DNA from: Aporrectodea caliginosa
Lineage: Eukaryota; Annelida; Clitellata; Crassiclitellata; Lumbricidae
Assembly (NCBI GenBank): GCA_020284085.1
Contig: JACEVL010000005.1
Span: 1,409,215 to 1,473,214 of the forward strand
DNA: 64,000 nt
Direction of reading: 5' to 3'
The stretch's first letter is position 1. Every line of letters begins with the position of its first letter. Both the position numbers and the translations under genes were made by a program. Below are positions 18,587 through 29,385 of this stretch, piece by piece. The notes beneath the pieces are model-generated. The model was not told the origin of the DNA, made no database searches, and was given only the letters and a program-made list of their open reading frames with translations.

Positions 18587-19917
18587 CAGTGGTTCTTAAA
18601 GTGGTGGTCCGCGGACCGGCGCCGGTCCGCGGAGCTCAAGTCGCCGGTCCGCGAAACAATCCCTAAAAATAAAAAATTTGATCAACTTATTCCTGGAAAA
18701 TACAGATAATTATAGATATATTTTTTAAGTTAAAAAAATTTATAGAATGAAATTATTATTTAACGTTATTTGCAATAAATCAATCTAGATTCTAGATCTA
18801 AAGTTCCCATTATCGCCACACCGTGATCGCTAGGCATATGGACTTCGATCACCTAGCGATTGAAACTGTCACCAACTGAACACAACCATTCGTACGCCAG
18901 ATATTTGTTCTTTGTTGATGGAATTGAGCGATAATTAAGAAAACGCTAGCGTATGAATATTTTTGTTTATTTGCAATAAGACAAATTTAAACACGAAATA
19001 AAGTTCTAGAAATCTTAGTTTTAAATTTAAAAAATAAGAGAAACAATGAGCAAAGCACATCAAGTCTCTTTGGACAGTTTCTTTAAAAGTAATGAAACAA
19101 CAGCAAAGCGCCGCAACTCAGACACGGACAGTGACAGCACACAAGAAAACGATGATAATGTACGGGAAGGATCTCTTTTAAAAAAAGCCAAGAAACATCG
19201 TTTGTTTAATAGAAAATACGATCAAGAATATTTAAAATATGGATTTGTTTCTTCCGGAGATGAAAACAGCCCAAAACCACTGTGTGTAATCTGTGGAGTT
19301 ACACTTAGTAATGATGCCATGAAGCCATCAAAACTTCTTCGCCATCTGAATTCAGCACATCCCGCATACAAAGATAAGCCTATTGATTTTTTCAAAAGAA
19401 AGCGTGACGAAATAAAAGATCAACAGAAACAGATGTTAAAGACCACTAAAGTTAATGTTTCTGCATTGCGGGCATCTTGCTTGACTCCATTTGCTGTAAG
19501 TTTAGTCAAGTTTAATTTAATTAAACTTTCAGTAATTAGGCTTGCTACTTTTAGATAGGAGTAAGCCTTCTCGTGTAATAAAATTACTAGTTATTATTTA
19601 TAAAAACTTGAACGCTTCCTTTAACTATAATAAATACATTCTGATATTTATTGTTATATTTAACAATGAATAACAAGAACATGTGTAATTACATATATTT
19701 GTAAAAGCAGTTTATTGATTTAGTCACTATTTCGCATTATTTCGCTCTTAGAATAATTTCAATAAAATATTAAGATAAAATATGGACTCATTCCTCTAAT
19801 TTCCCTTTATCTTGGATTCGATTGTCAGATAAAATTTTGCATTTCTAACTGGTGGTCCGCCAACAACATCATAAATGCACAGCCGGTCCCTGCTTCTAAA
19901 AAGTTTAAGAACCCCTG
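18587..19917 (+). mobile_element. hAT element (BED-finger type), internally deleted, 8-bp TSD
   Basis: Ends CAGTGGTTCTTAAA and TTTAAGAACCCCTG are inverted repeats (13 of 14). The exact 8-bp duplication CATTAGGC flanks it (18579-18586 and 19918-19925). At 1331 bp it is far shorter than an autonomous hAT, and only the N-terminal part of the transposase remains. GC-rich GGTCCGCGGACC subterminal palindromes lie just inside the left end. Confidence 0.9.
19046..19558 (+). pseudogene. N-terminal part of a hAT transposase with BED zinc finger
   Basis: The ATG at 19046 opens a 170-codon frame. Residues about 85-110 carry a BED-type finger: CVICGVTLSND then LLRHLNSAHPAYK. The start MSKAHQVSLDSFF and the Lys-rich segment are typical of ZBED/SCAN-type hAT transposases. 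Homology stops around residue 150 (ASCLTPF), and the remaining codons read into non-coding sequence, so the catalytic RNase H fold and dimerisation domain are absent. Intact proteins of this family bind element ends and cut in the nucleus; this remnant could at most bind DNA. Confidence 0.75.
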
Positions 19918-19946
19918 CATTAGGCACAGTAGGCACTGTGCCTAGG

Positions 19947-20490
19947 CAGGCCCGTTCCAAGGATAGCTGGGGCCCTACGCAGGTTCTGTTTTTGGGGTCC
20001 CACCCATTGGGAATTGGGACACGTTATAAACGTTGTGCCTAAGAAAGAATTAAACACCACCCATGCACTAAACACCGCAGCCGAATTGTAAGTTGCATTT
20101 ACCCTCATACTTTGCAGATGGTGACTTAAAAACATATAATAATAATATAAATATCTTTTCTTTAATAAGCGCCTGACAAACGCACTGCGCTGTACATTTA
20201 CATGTTATGCAATTGAAATCTTAACTACTAACAGAACAGACAGTTTGCAATACAACGGCGCTAATAGCAGCCTACAAAGCATATCCGCCCAACGGGGGCT
20301 CGAACTCAGTACCTCTCGGGCTCTGTGCCAGATGTTATCCAACAGCTTTATTAATCAATTTTATTATCTAATATTTACTTATAATTCTCTGTACTATGTA
20401 TACACTTGAGTGGGGTCTGGAGATGAACTGAAAACTCTGAAAAGCCCGTCACACTGAATATTATGCATTTACATTGTACGTATACATATG

Positions 20491-20531
<41 letters not shown>

Positions 20532-21000
20532 CTGCATATAACCACACACACAAAATTGTTATCACAGCTGCAATAATAATTAGCATCTCTTATTTCTGTA
20601 TCGACGACTCTCCGCAGAATAATACATTGCTCGTGTCACTTCAAAATTCCTCCCGCTTTGAATTTTCCATTGACCCAAATCTTTTAGCAACCAACTTTAC
20701 ATCTGTTAATTGTAGCTTTCACTCAGGAACAGAGATAAGGTTTCCAGTTCCCATGATTCTCTTGGCAGTCACCTAGCTTGCTGACCCTAAGGGCTAAGGC
20801 CGGGACTTTTCCCAACTATAGCGTCAAAAACAATATATTTAACTTAAGTGATTTAAGTATGCACTTAATTTAGACTCATGCGGAGTGTGATGTCATTATT
20901 GTTTCTTATAAATGGGATTTTTTTGGAGGCCCTAAATTTAGTCGGAATCGCCGAAGCCCTACGTGGTTGCGTATTCAGCGTATGCCTAGGGACGGGCCTG
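19947..21000. mobile_element. Non-autonomous hAT element with 8-bp TSD
   Basis: The termini CAGGCCCGTTCC and the complement of GGGACGGGCCTG are inverted repeats. The 8-bp duplication TGCCTAGG is exact at 19939-19946 and 21001-21008. No transposase frame is present. It contains a minus-strand SINE at 20137-20342 and a (TA)n microsatellite near 20490-20530. Confidence 0.85.
20137..20342 (-). mobile_element. tRNA-derived SINE, copy 1 (head truncated)
   Basis: Minus-strand copy of the SINE at 29166-29385. The B box GAGTTCGAGCC is at 20297-20307. The sequence continues through GCCTACAAAGCATATCCG (plus-strand orientation) to GGCGCTTATTAAAGAAAAG and an (ATT)n tail. The A-box half of the head is missing beyond TTGGATAACATCTGG, so it could not be transcribed from its own promoter. 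Confidence 0.8.
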
Positions 21001-22239
21001 TGCCTAGGGCCTACGAACCTTTCAAGAGCCTATGAAAGTCTGAAAATGAGATATTGAAAAAATAAGTTTAATGATTGATTTTGATGCAAGAATGAAAAAA
21101 GGCAATTTCAAATTCTTATTTAATAATATTTGTTACTGTAATGAAACAGTTTAACTATAAGATATTAACTTGAAGCTGAGTTAAGTTAAGTGGTGCAACA
21201 TTATGTGAACGTTACAGCTCTTTTCATTAGCAAAATCACATATAACGTCTTCAAATGTCATTTCCCACATTAACTCGTTTTCAATTGAAAGTAGTGCAAG
21301 CGAAGACAGTAGTCCTTTTCTTCCTTTTTTTCTCAAATCCAAACTCATGTTTTCTCTTTTATCCATCAGCCATGATGATTTAACACGTTGACCGCCGCTG
21401 TATTTTTTCTCTCCACACCACGGAACAGTGGAAGAAAGTAAAAATGCTATACATACATATATGCATATATGTACATATATATATATGTACATATATATAT
21501 ATGTACATGTACATATGTTTCCATATATAAGGATATTTGAATATAGGTATTTATATATATGTATGTATATATATATGTATGTATATACTTGCGTATTTAT
21601 GCATATATAAATGCCTAGGGATGGGCCTGTGCCTAGGGCCTACGAACCTTTCAAGAGCCTATGAAAGTCTGAAAATGAGATATTGAAAAAATAAGTTTAA
21701 TGATTGATTTTGATGCAAGAATGAAAAAAGGCAATTTCAAATTCTTATTTAATAATATTTGTTACTGTAATGAAACAGTTTAACTATAAGATATTAACTT
21801 GAAGCTGAGTTAAGTTAAGTGGTGCAACATTATGTGAACGTTACAGCTCTTTTCATTAGCAAAATCACATATAACGTCTTCAAATGTCATTTCCCACATT
21901 AACTCGTTTTCAATTGAAAGTAGTGCAAGCGAAGACAGTAGTCCTTTTCTTCCTTTTTTTCTCAAATCCAAACTCATGTTTTCTCTTTTATCCATCAGCC
22001 ATGATGATTTAACACGTTGACCGCCGCTGTATTTTTTCTCTCCACACCACGGAACAGTGGAAGAAAGTAAAAATGCTATACATACATATATGCATATATG
22101 TACATATATATATATGTACATATATATATATGTACATGTACATATGTTTCCATATATAAGGATATTTGAATATAGGTATTTATATATATGTATGTATATA
22201 TATATGTATGTATATACTTGCGTATTTATGCATATATAA
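20982..22239. repeat. 629-bp tandem duplication
   Basis: The block 20982-21610 is repeated as 21611-22239 at constant offset 629. It appears identical apart from about one base (GGGACGGG against GGGATGGG). The unit contains a hAT transposase C-terminus, one piggyBac-like terminus and a TATG/TACA microsatellite. The near identity means the duplication is recent or an assembly artefact. Confidence 0.85.
21181..21420 (-). pseudogene. hAT transposase C-terminal dimerisation segment (duplicated at 21810-22049)
   Basis: On the minus strand the segment ends with [19 protein letters not shown] followed by [12 protein letters not shown], the signature of the C-terminal hAT dimerisation region of ZMYM-like transposases. 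The frame ends at a stop near 21181. Upstream coding is lost at a TTAA (21380-21383), where a piggyBac-like terminus begins. The second copy, within the 629-bp duplication, is identical in coding sequence. Confidence 0.7.
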
Positions 22240-22556
22240 TATGCATATATATACATGCATACATATAAATGTGTATATATTTAGGTATATGTATGTATAT
22301 ATGTATATATAAACATGCATCTATATATATGTATGTATATACGTGTACATGTATATATATACATCTGTATATATATATGTATATATATGTAAATGTATGC
22401 ATATGCTACATATGTATATATATATGTATGCATATATGTACATGTATATGTATATAAATACGTATATCTACATGTGTATGTATATATACACAAGTACATG
22501 TATATATATGTAGATATATGTATATATATGCATATATATGTGTATGTTTGTGTAAG

Positions 22557-22619
<63 letters not shown>

Positions 22620-22897
22620 CTATGTATGTGTATATATATATATATATGGATATATATATATGTATACATATGTATATATATACATATATATGCACGTGTA
22701 TATTATGCATATATGTTTTCATATAATATATGGATATTTGTATATATAGGTATTTAAATATATATATTTATGTATGTAAATATATGTATGTATGTATATA
22801 TGTGTGTATGTATATATGTATATATATATGTATATATGTAGGTATATGTATTTGTATGTATATACAGATGTATGTATACATATATATCTATATATAC
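22240..22897. repeat. Complex TATG/TATA/TACA microsatellite
   Basis: About 660 bases of alternating TA, TG and CA steps with long (TA)n runs, for example 22557-22610. It continues the microsatellite from the 629-bp duplication. Six-frame translations give Tyr/Ile-rich frames on both strands that reflect the repeat and are not genes. Confidence 0.9.
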
Positions 22898-23623
22898 ACC
22901 GTGTCTCAAAATAAACTGTGCTAAATTGTTTCTGTCAGAACTTCGTCACATTTCTACCAATTTTTATAATTTTTGGTAGGTAGATGGCAAAATGGCTGAA
23001 ATTTCATACTATACATAAATTTTCCACCTCACCTGACTCATATCACCGCACTACCGTGTTAAACACAGATATACCAACTTTGTATATAACGTTACATTTT
23101 ATTACATGCAACAAACTATCTGACGACTTAATTAGCACGCAGTAAAGTAAAATATGGTTTACTTAGCAGTTTTTAATTGTTATGACAGATCTGCTTAAAA
23201 GTGTTAGAATTGGTGCTCGAAATGTGCCCCTCTTACACGGACACAAGCGCTTAGACGTCGACGCCAATGACTGATAGCAGCATCAACGATCGACTGGTCA
23301 AAGCGCGCCGAATTCACCGGATCGTAAGATTCTTAACCCAGTCGACTATAGCATATGGAGTGTGCTGCAGGAGAAGGTTTACCGCTCCAGAATAGCCAAC
23401 GTCGACGAACTCAAAACGCGTCTCATCGACGAGTGGGCGCGCTTTGACCAGTCGATCGTTGATGCTGCTATCGGCCAGTGGCGTCGCCGTCTAAGCGCTT
23501 CTGTCCATGTAAGAGGGGCACATTTCGAGCACCAATTCCAACACTTTTAAGCAGATCTGTCATAACAATTAAAAACTCTGCTAAGTAAACCCTATTTTAC
23601 TGTACTGCGTGCTAAGTAAGTCG
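22897..23623. mobile_element. Mariner derivative with inverted duplication of its 3' end
   Basis: The left end after TA reads CACCGTGTCTCAAAATAA, a mariner-type terminus. Arms 23124-23309 and 23436-23623 are inverted copies of about 187 bp at high identity. The right arm encodes the transposase C-terminus in plus orientation, and the left arm is its inverted copy extended by 3' UTR to the terminus. The right arm stops before the expected terminus, so the element is truncated there. Confidence 0.75.
23325..23550 (+). pseudogene. C-terminal fragment of a mariner transposase
   Basis: Plus-strand reading gives NPVDYSIWSVLQEKVYRSRI, ELKTRLIDEWARFDQS and GQWRRRLSAS ending GAHFEHQF. These are the conserved last 70 or so residues of mariner/Tc1-type transposases. 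Only the region after the last catalytic acidic residue is present. The N-terminal DNA-binding and catalytic parts are absent. Confidence 0.75.
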
Positions 23624-23689
23624 TACTCGGCGCCGTAGGTCGCAAAATAATGTACGAGTTATCTCGTACTCGGCGGTCAACGTGTTAAA

Positions 23690-24191
23690 ACAGGGCCGCA
23701 TTAAGGGGAGGGGTGCTAAGTGTGTTGCAGCACCCGGGTCCGTAGTTTTGAGGGGCCTGCTTTTCAGAAGTGTTAATAAGCTTGTTATTAACTCATTGTT
23801 AAATCTAGCAAAAAGCTGTAACATGAATAAATACGAAGCAATAATTAATTGAATTACTTATAGCTATTTAACTAAGGTCGACAAGTGTCTGGTTACAATC
23901 CGGTATTTAGACAATTTGTCTGGTCATAACAGTGTCCGATAAATAAATTTGTTTAACAATAAGTGTTGGAATGTAGTTTATTGGGGCCCATAAAACATCC
24001 ATTTGTGATTTTCCAAGTATATAATTGTTTTTGTCTACCTTTATGTATACACATAGCCTCAGTCAGACGAACAGACTGCCAGCCTTTCAGCCAGACAGGT
24101 TATAGAATATACTGACTGGGTGGCAGAGCCTGTAAAAAGTACCGGTGAAGGCCTAGTTGTAAGATTGATAGCATCCTGAATTCCTGCTAGC
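23690..24191. other. hAT-like terminus and unassigned sequence
   Basis: CAGGGCCGCATTAAGG at 23691 looks like another hAT left terminus, followed by GCAGCACCCGGGTCC. A matching right end was not found nearby. The rest is AT-rich with no gene. Confidence 0.4.
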
Positions 24192-24557
24192 CTCTACATC
24201 AGGGGTGTCAAACCTTTTTTAATGGCGGGCCAATGGCAATACTTTCCAGCAAGTGGTGGGCCAGGGTGTCGAAGGCTCCTGAGCAAAATTGGGTAGGGAT
24301 CTGGAAGGGGCTGGGTGAGATATTTCTGCAAAACTAAATATTACATTGTGCATTTTTTGAGCATACCAAGTCAAATTATGTAAGCTTATAAAATCTTAAT
24401 TTTGATCTTCATTATCAGTCACGAACATCACGTAAAACTCGTTAAGCCTAAGGCCAATGATTTCTAGTTGAGACAGAGGCCTATAATTGTTCATCAATAA
24501 CTCAAATTTACCTTATTCTGATATTTAAAAATTAAAACAAGTCCCTGTCAAACTCAT

Positions 24558-25191
24558 TGTAGCGGAAATAAGGTAGCGCTACATGAGTTGATGAGTTGTT
24601 GGGCTATTGGGCTAGTCACGCGTGTAAGGGAAGTAAAGCGTGGACTAGAAGAAAGTCGAGAGCAACAGGGGGAGTGTTCGAAGGAGTGGTCAGAAGTGAG
24701 GATCGAGGTCGTTGAAGGTTGCAGTTGAAGGCCTGAGTCGAGAGGTGGAAAGCGAGGCTAGGAAAGTAAGTAGCTTCATTTATGTTTAATAGACAGATGA
24801 ATTTGTATGACACATGAACATTTATATTGACAGATAAACTGCACATAATTGCACACCTCTGTTAAGCGAGATACTCGCCCTATAAATATTTGTGTTAAAC
24901 GCGTAAAGGCGTATGTTTGTTAGACAGAGGAATATTTTGTTAAACGCGTAAAGGCGTATGTTTGATAGATAGAGGAATATTTTGTTAAACACGTAAAGGC
25001 GTAGGTTTGATAGACAGATGAATGTGTATGAAACAGGAACATTTATATGGACATTTATATTGACGATATTGTGTTTGGTGAATATGTATTTGTAGACCCT
25101 AGCGGTCGATGTTGGGTCGATATTGTTGTGCAAAGCAAAAGAATTATAGAAAGAAAAGACCGAGTTGAATAATACATTTAATTCTGTCACA
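24558..25191. repeat. Solo LTR with 5-bp TSD
   Basis: The sequence runs from TGTAGCGGAA to TTCTGTCACA (634 bp) and is flanked by CTCAT at 24553-24557 and 25192-25196. TG...CA ends and a 5-bp duplication are diagnostic of an LTR left after recombination between two LTRs. It contains three tandem 45-bp units around 24892-25026 (TTAAACGCGTAAAGGCGTA). Confidence 0.85.
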
Positions 25192-25272
25192 CTCATGGTA
25201 AGCTCGCAATAAAAAAAATTTTATGAAATAAATTTGAATAAAATGTCTCTCCAGTGTACATGAGGGAAACAA

Positions 25273-25605
25273 TTACTGATTAGTAGTAGTTGCACTGGAA
25301 ACTTGACACGGTTTTCTTTTGACGAGAGGAGGGATGTCAAACTGCATATGTGCAGCTAGCGCTACTCTGAAATTTGCATTGAGATTTGAGTCAATCAGCC
25401 GTGATCTATGTCTTGTCTTAACAAGCGTCATCTTTGAAGATCCTTGCTCGCATAGGTATGAGCTGGCAAATAAAGAGCTGTCAAGCAGCAAGTGTTCGTA
25501 AATGAGGAAAAGTTTATCTGGGCTGTTGCTCATAAAAACACCTGCACTTCTGTACTTCTGAATTTGGTTTTCAATGCTGTTACGCTGCAAATCAACGAGC
25601 TCCAT
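25273..25605 (-). pseudogene. hAT transposase C-terminal fragment
   Basis: A minus-strand frame of 110 codons starts MELVDLQRNSIENQIQKY and includes SSYLCEQGSSKM, RHRSRLIDSNLN and LVKRKPCQVS. These match the C-terminal region of GTF2I-repeat/FAM200-type (Charlie-like) hAT transposases. The Cys-Glu-Gln motif and RSRL box belong to the dimerisation domain. The upstream catalytic part is missing, and the frame runs to a stop at 25273. Confidence 0.75.
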
Positions 25606-26004
25606 TTATTACAAACTTGTAACAGTCACAGGATTGGTATACCTTTTGGATTGCTGAAAAGCTTAAATATGTCTGTCACCTTGGTTGCTTATTGAGCAGA
25701 GTCGAAAACGATGTTTAATGCTTCGACATGACTCTTAGCTTCGTTCATGTGTCAAAAATGCTCGCAATGCCCTTGCACAAGTTACGAAGCTCACAGCTGG
25801 TTTTATTTCGAATGCTGGTATCAAATCATATGCGTCAGCACTGGTAATATCTTTGTCTTGCAGCATAACAATAAGTGCATTTGGCATTGACTGTGAAAAA
25901 TAAAAAAATTAGAAATGTTATTTTCAAATTTTGTAGTCTTTAGGCATATCGCCGCGGGCCAGAAATGGCCCGCGGGCCTGCTCTTTGACATCACTGCTCT
26001 ACAT

Positions 26005-26377
26005 GATGATGCTCAAGCTTTCTTCGGATGCTTCATATAGGCCCCACACATTATACGCACCCATTCCCAACATAGCCAGCTTCAGCATCAGGAAACTAGC
26101 ATCCCTCACACATTCTAGCTGGTTCTCATGGATGACAGTAGATCAAATTTCTAGCAGCCACAGGCCTACCCTAGGCCAAACCAAGCTTTGGTATATACTA
26201 TGCATTTTGGATTGTTAACAATTACAATTCTCCTGCTTGTTGTGAGTCTTGTGACTTGTTGTCAAGTTGTTGACGTTCTGTTATATGTGTCAGCTGATTC
26301 TGCTCCGCATTTGCTCGTTTGACTTGGCATCGGTGACATGCCGAACTGAACTGTCTTAATATGAGAGACTGGTGTAC
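26005..26377. other. No gene recognised
   Basis: Spacer between two hAT elements. Short frames only, with no motif or clear repeat. Confidence 0.5.
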
Positions 26378-26996
26378 TAGAGCTGTACCGATTAAACGGC
26401 CATACGTGTAGATGGGCCGATTATTAGGACAATCGGTAATCGGCAGAAATTATCAGTTAAACGTTAAACTTTAGTTTTGGTGGCTCGCCTCTTGCCAGAT
26501 GGCAGATGATTTAGCAATACCATGTACTGGCAGCCCGTAGTCCACCTATTTCTACTGACGTCCGCTGCGGCTAGCGAAAATGCTGAAATAAATTAATATT
26601 AATTGATATTTCTTTTTTGCACAATAATGGTTACGAAAATAAAAATGAGCATAAATATCCACGTTTTGTTTCTTTTTATTGACTAGATGTTGCTACCCGG
26701 CTTTGCATGGGTTATCTCTACCTTTATATATTGTTCCCACTTGATTTGCAGTAGAGTTGCCACCCGTCCCGATTTTGTCGGGACAGTCCTGATTTCGAGG
26801 CAAATGTCGCGTGTCCCGACTTGACCTAGTCGAGACAGCCAAATGTCCCGACTTTTAAATTTGCGACAAACGAACAAAATGTTGTGGCTTAACAATACCC
26901 GTACTAACTACCGCTAATTGTTCTTCGATTTGTGATGGAGGTGAGCTTTACAACGAGTTTACTTACCTTCGAGCAGTTTAGCCGAAGCTTATAAGC

Positions 26997-27230
26997 ATGC
27001 CAAACAAAGGTGCAGATCTTAAATGGGTTGAATTTTTTAAAGCAACGATCTGTTTAAATTTGCAAAAACTTATTGAGCTTGTGTTGTTGATACCAGTGAG
27101 CAATGCTCCAGTTGAAAGACTCTTTTCTATAATGAAGAACCTATGGACAGACCAGCGTAACGGAATGTGTGTTGAACTTGTCGAACCTGAATTGTCTATG
27201 AAAATAATTTACAGATGTGCGGAGTTCTAA
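26997..27230 (+). pseudogene. hAT transposase C-terminal dimerisation domain
   Basis: A 77-codon frame reads NKGADLKWVEFFKA, LQKLIELVLLIPVSNAPVER and LFSIMKNLWTDQRN, then LSMKIIY. This is the conserved hAT C-terminal region in which a run of hydrophobic residues and the S-N-A-x-V-E-R motif mediate dimerisation. Upstream catalytic sequence is missing. The family match is strong, but the protein is only a remnant. Confidence 0.8.
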
Positions 27231-27494
27231 TGTTATAATGTGCGGAGTTCTACAACTTTGTTTAAGGACAGAAGCAGTGAGAAGTAGGCTTAGGCCTAAT
27301 TTAAAATACGGCTTTAAATCAAAATCAAAATCATCGCATAAGAAAGCTGCTTGAAAACTTGATCTCATCGACAGAATCTGCATGTGTTCTTAAAGTTAAA
27401 TTATTTAATAAAATCTCAGTCACAATTTAACAAAATTGCAGAATTCAATGTTGGAAATGAACCATGATTTAGAATGTAATAAAAATTACCACTT

Positions 27495-27890
27495 CATGTC
27501 TTTCAGAGCGCACTACCTCTACCATTTTTCACTCCTCTAGCTCGCCTTGACGCCCTGCTCCTTTTGGTCTACCCCAGGGTTCGGTTCTTGGACCCTTCTC
27601 TACATCCTCTTTACAGCTAATGTGGAGTCTCTACTAGCATCCTGTTCTCTTAGTTGAATCCTGTTCTCTCACTTCTCTTACCACTCCCAGAGGAGTGGTA
27701 AGAGAATAGGAATTGGACTACCCTCCCCTTTGACCTGCATTCTCTCCCGCGAGACCTCTCTGGCGATTTTTATAAACTAGGCCTACGTAAGACTTTCCTT
27801 TTTGACCGCACCTGGGTCGGGACTCAGGAGTGCCTCTGAGTCATCTTGAAGGGGCGCTATATAATTTCATGGATAGATAGACAGATATTT
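27495..27890 (+). mobile_element. L2 LINE copy with large internal deletion
   Basis: It begins in RT sequence that reads [11 protein letters not shown] (about 27567-27600). It jumps to the C-terminal end (LHSLPRDLSGDFYK-like) and finishes CTTGAAGGGGCGCTATATAA and (GATA)n near 27888. The YADD box and most of the C-terminal half are missing. It is nested in the hAT at 26752. Confidence 0.75.
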
Positions 27891-28042
27891 TTACCTAACA
27901 CCAATCTTTAATAACGACATTTAAACACAAAATTACTTGGTTGCATGACTTGCGCGTCTGCCCCCCACATGATCATAACTCGTGAGGTGTTTTACGAGTA
28001 AACTGCGTCCCGACTTCCTAGTTGGAAAAGGTGGCAACCCTA

Positions 28043-28590
28043 ATTTGCGTAATTAACTTTGGCTTCTTTGACTGGTACTCACCAGGTATGCCCGTATATT
28101 TGAATTTGCCCTATCTTATATACCGTTCCCGCTGGATTTCTATAGCAACAACAGAATAATTATAGCCTCAACCCGGCTCATTTTTCAATGAATTGATCGG
28201 ATGAGTCCCAACCCTTCACCACCGCTCGCTCGTTTGAATGGACGCCACGCCATTTAGTATCCCCGAGCAAGGACCGTGCTAGCCCAAGATTTAAATTTAT
28301 AAAATAAGCTAGCATCGGGAAGTGAACCACGATCCGCACGCTCTCTATAATAGCACAGAGGTGCAGGAGACGCAACAGCTCTTACCAATGTAGTTAGATG
28401 ACGTCATTGGCTTGTCGGAGAAATCCCGAAATGCTTTGCGAATGCTGTATTGTAGGAGGCCGTGTGCCATATGATGTTATGAGAAATCAGAAATGGCGGA
28501 GTAATTTGCAACGGTAGCCACCACTTCGAAATTTTAAATGTCCATACAAGCATTTAAAGTAAATTGTGAGCTGAAAGAGTCGCGTTTATC
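28043..28590. other. Repeat-like spacer, no gene
   Basis: Contains TATACCGTTCCCGCTGGAT at about 28120, which has relatives at about 26722 and 50109, so this is part of a dispersed repeat of unknown class. No coding motif. Confidence 0.4.
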
Positions 28591-29165
28591 TACAAATTGC
28601 CATATGAATGTTTTGTAGACATTTTCAAATCTCTAAACCTTTCGAAGCCTTTAGTGGGAGGACAAACAAACATACATACAAATAAACAAACATACAAACA
28701 AACGGAAGGACAAACTTTGAGAAATACGGTATATAGCATTACGTTACTTACTAAGTTACTAGGCACCATCGAACATTGGTACGTCACGAGCGAAATTCAA
28801 TGACACCATAGAATGGGTAGAAACGTTTAAGAAAAATCTTTTGTTTTCAAAATCTCTGCGAATGTACGATTGTACGTCAATTTAGTTTTAAAATATCTTT
28901 ATTAGACGTCTGACATTATATTGACGAGAAGGAATAATTGTAGGAATTCAATATCTTCAAAAACGTGTAGGAATTCAATATCTTCCAAAAACGATTGTAG
29001 GTATAATTACATTGTTTATGTTTCAGAACCGAATATTTTGACTAAACAATGAAATAATCAGTCTCATAATCGATATCGGCTATTTAATACTTGGCTATAT
29101 GCGGTATTGGCATAATCAGCAAAAAGGGAATATCGGTACAGCTCTACAACGTACTCCATATCACG

Positions 29166-29385
29166 GGGGGCCCGTGGCGCATTGGATAACATCTGGCACA
29201 GAGACCGAGAGGTACCGAGTTCGAGCCCCCGTTGGGCGGATATGCTTTGTAGGCTGCTATTATCACCGTTGTATTGCAAGCTGTCTGTTCTGTTAGTAGT
29301 TAAGATTTCAATTGCATAACATGTAAATGTACAGCGTTTGTCAGGCGCTTATTAAAGAAAAGATATTATTATTATTATTATTATA
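29166..29385 (+). mobile_element. tRNA-derived SINE, copy 2 (full head)
   Basis: The head GGCCCGTGGCGCATTGGATA looks tRNA-Arg-like, with A box TGGCGCATTGG (29175-29185) and B box GAGTTCGAGCC (29217-29227). The body is shared with the minus copy at 20137-20342. The tail is CAGGCGCTTATTAAAGAAAA followed by (ATT)n. No anticodon arm folds properly, so it is a SINE and not a tRNA gene. It lies just outside the hAT ending at 29146. Confidence 0.85.

Larger units (their letters stand above)
21384..23684. mobile_element. piggyBac-like element ends with TTAA target sites, filled by microsatellite and mariner
   Basis: CACGTTGACCGCCG follows TTAA at 21380-21383, and CGGCGGTCAACGTG precedes TTAA at 23685-23688: perfect 14-bp inverted termini with the TTAA duplication of piggyBac. 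The left terminus occurs again at 22013 because of the tandem duplication. TCGTACTCGGCG is repeated twice inside the right end. No transposase is visible; the interior is a microsatellite and a mariner foldback. Confidence 0.65.
24200..25996 (-). mobile_element. hAT element (GTF2I/Charlie-like) with 8-bp TSD and an internal solo LTR
   Basis: Ends CAGGGGTGTCAAACC and TTTGACATCACTG are inverted. The exact 8-bp duplication CTCTACAT flanks it (24192-24199 and 25997-26004). GGCCCGCGGGCC-type palindromes lie inside the right end. A minus-strand transposase C-terminus occupies 25273-25605. A solo LTR of 634 bp is inserted at 24558-25191. Confidence 0.9.
26752..28042 (+). mobile_element. hAT element with TAG(A/G)GTTGCCACC ends
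   Basis: The left end TAGAGTTGCCACCCGTCCCG and right end GGTGGCAACCCTA are inverted. The flanks ATTTGCAG and ATTTGCGT share 6 of 8 bases, a decayed target duplication. GTCGGGACA-type subterminal repeats are clustered at the left. It contains a plus-strand dimerisation segment and a deleted L2 copy. Confidence 0.75.
26378..29146. mobile_element. hAT-like element with 15-bp TIRs, host of a second hAT
   Basis: TAGAGCTGTACCGAT (26378-26392) and its exact complement ATCGGTACAGCTCTA (29132-29146) form perfect 15-bp inverted termini. The 8-bp flanks (TGGTGTAC and CAACGTAC) match only in part, so the target duplication has decayed or the ends are off by a little. It encloses the hAT at 26752-28042. 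A (CAAA)n-rich stretch lies at 28660-28715. No transposase frame of its own was recognised. Confidence 0.65.

Noticed and set aside
22281..22924. Several Tyr/Ile-rich open frames on both strands
   Set aside because: They are translations of the TATA/TATG microsatellite; being open on both strands with no motif is expected from the repeat.
29166..29240. Functional tRNA-Arg gene
   Set aside because: The A and B boxes are present but a proper anticodon arm and acceptor stem do not form, a SINE body and (ATT)n tail follow, and a second copy exists at 20137.
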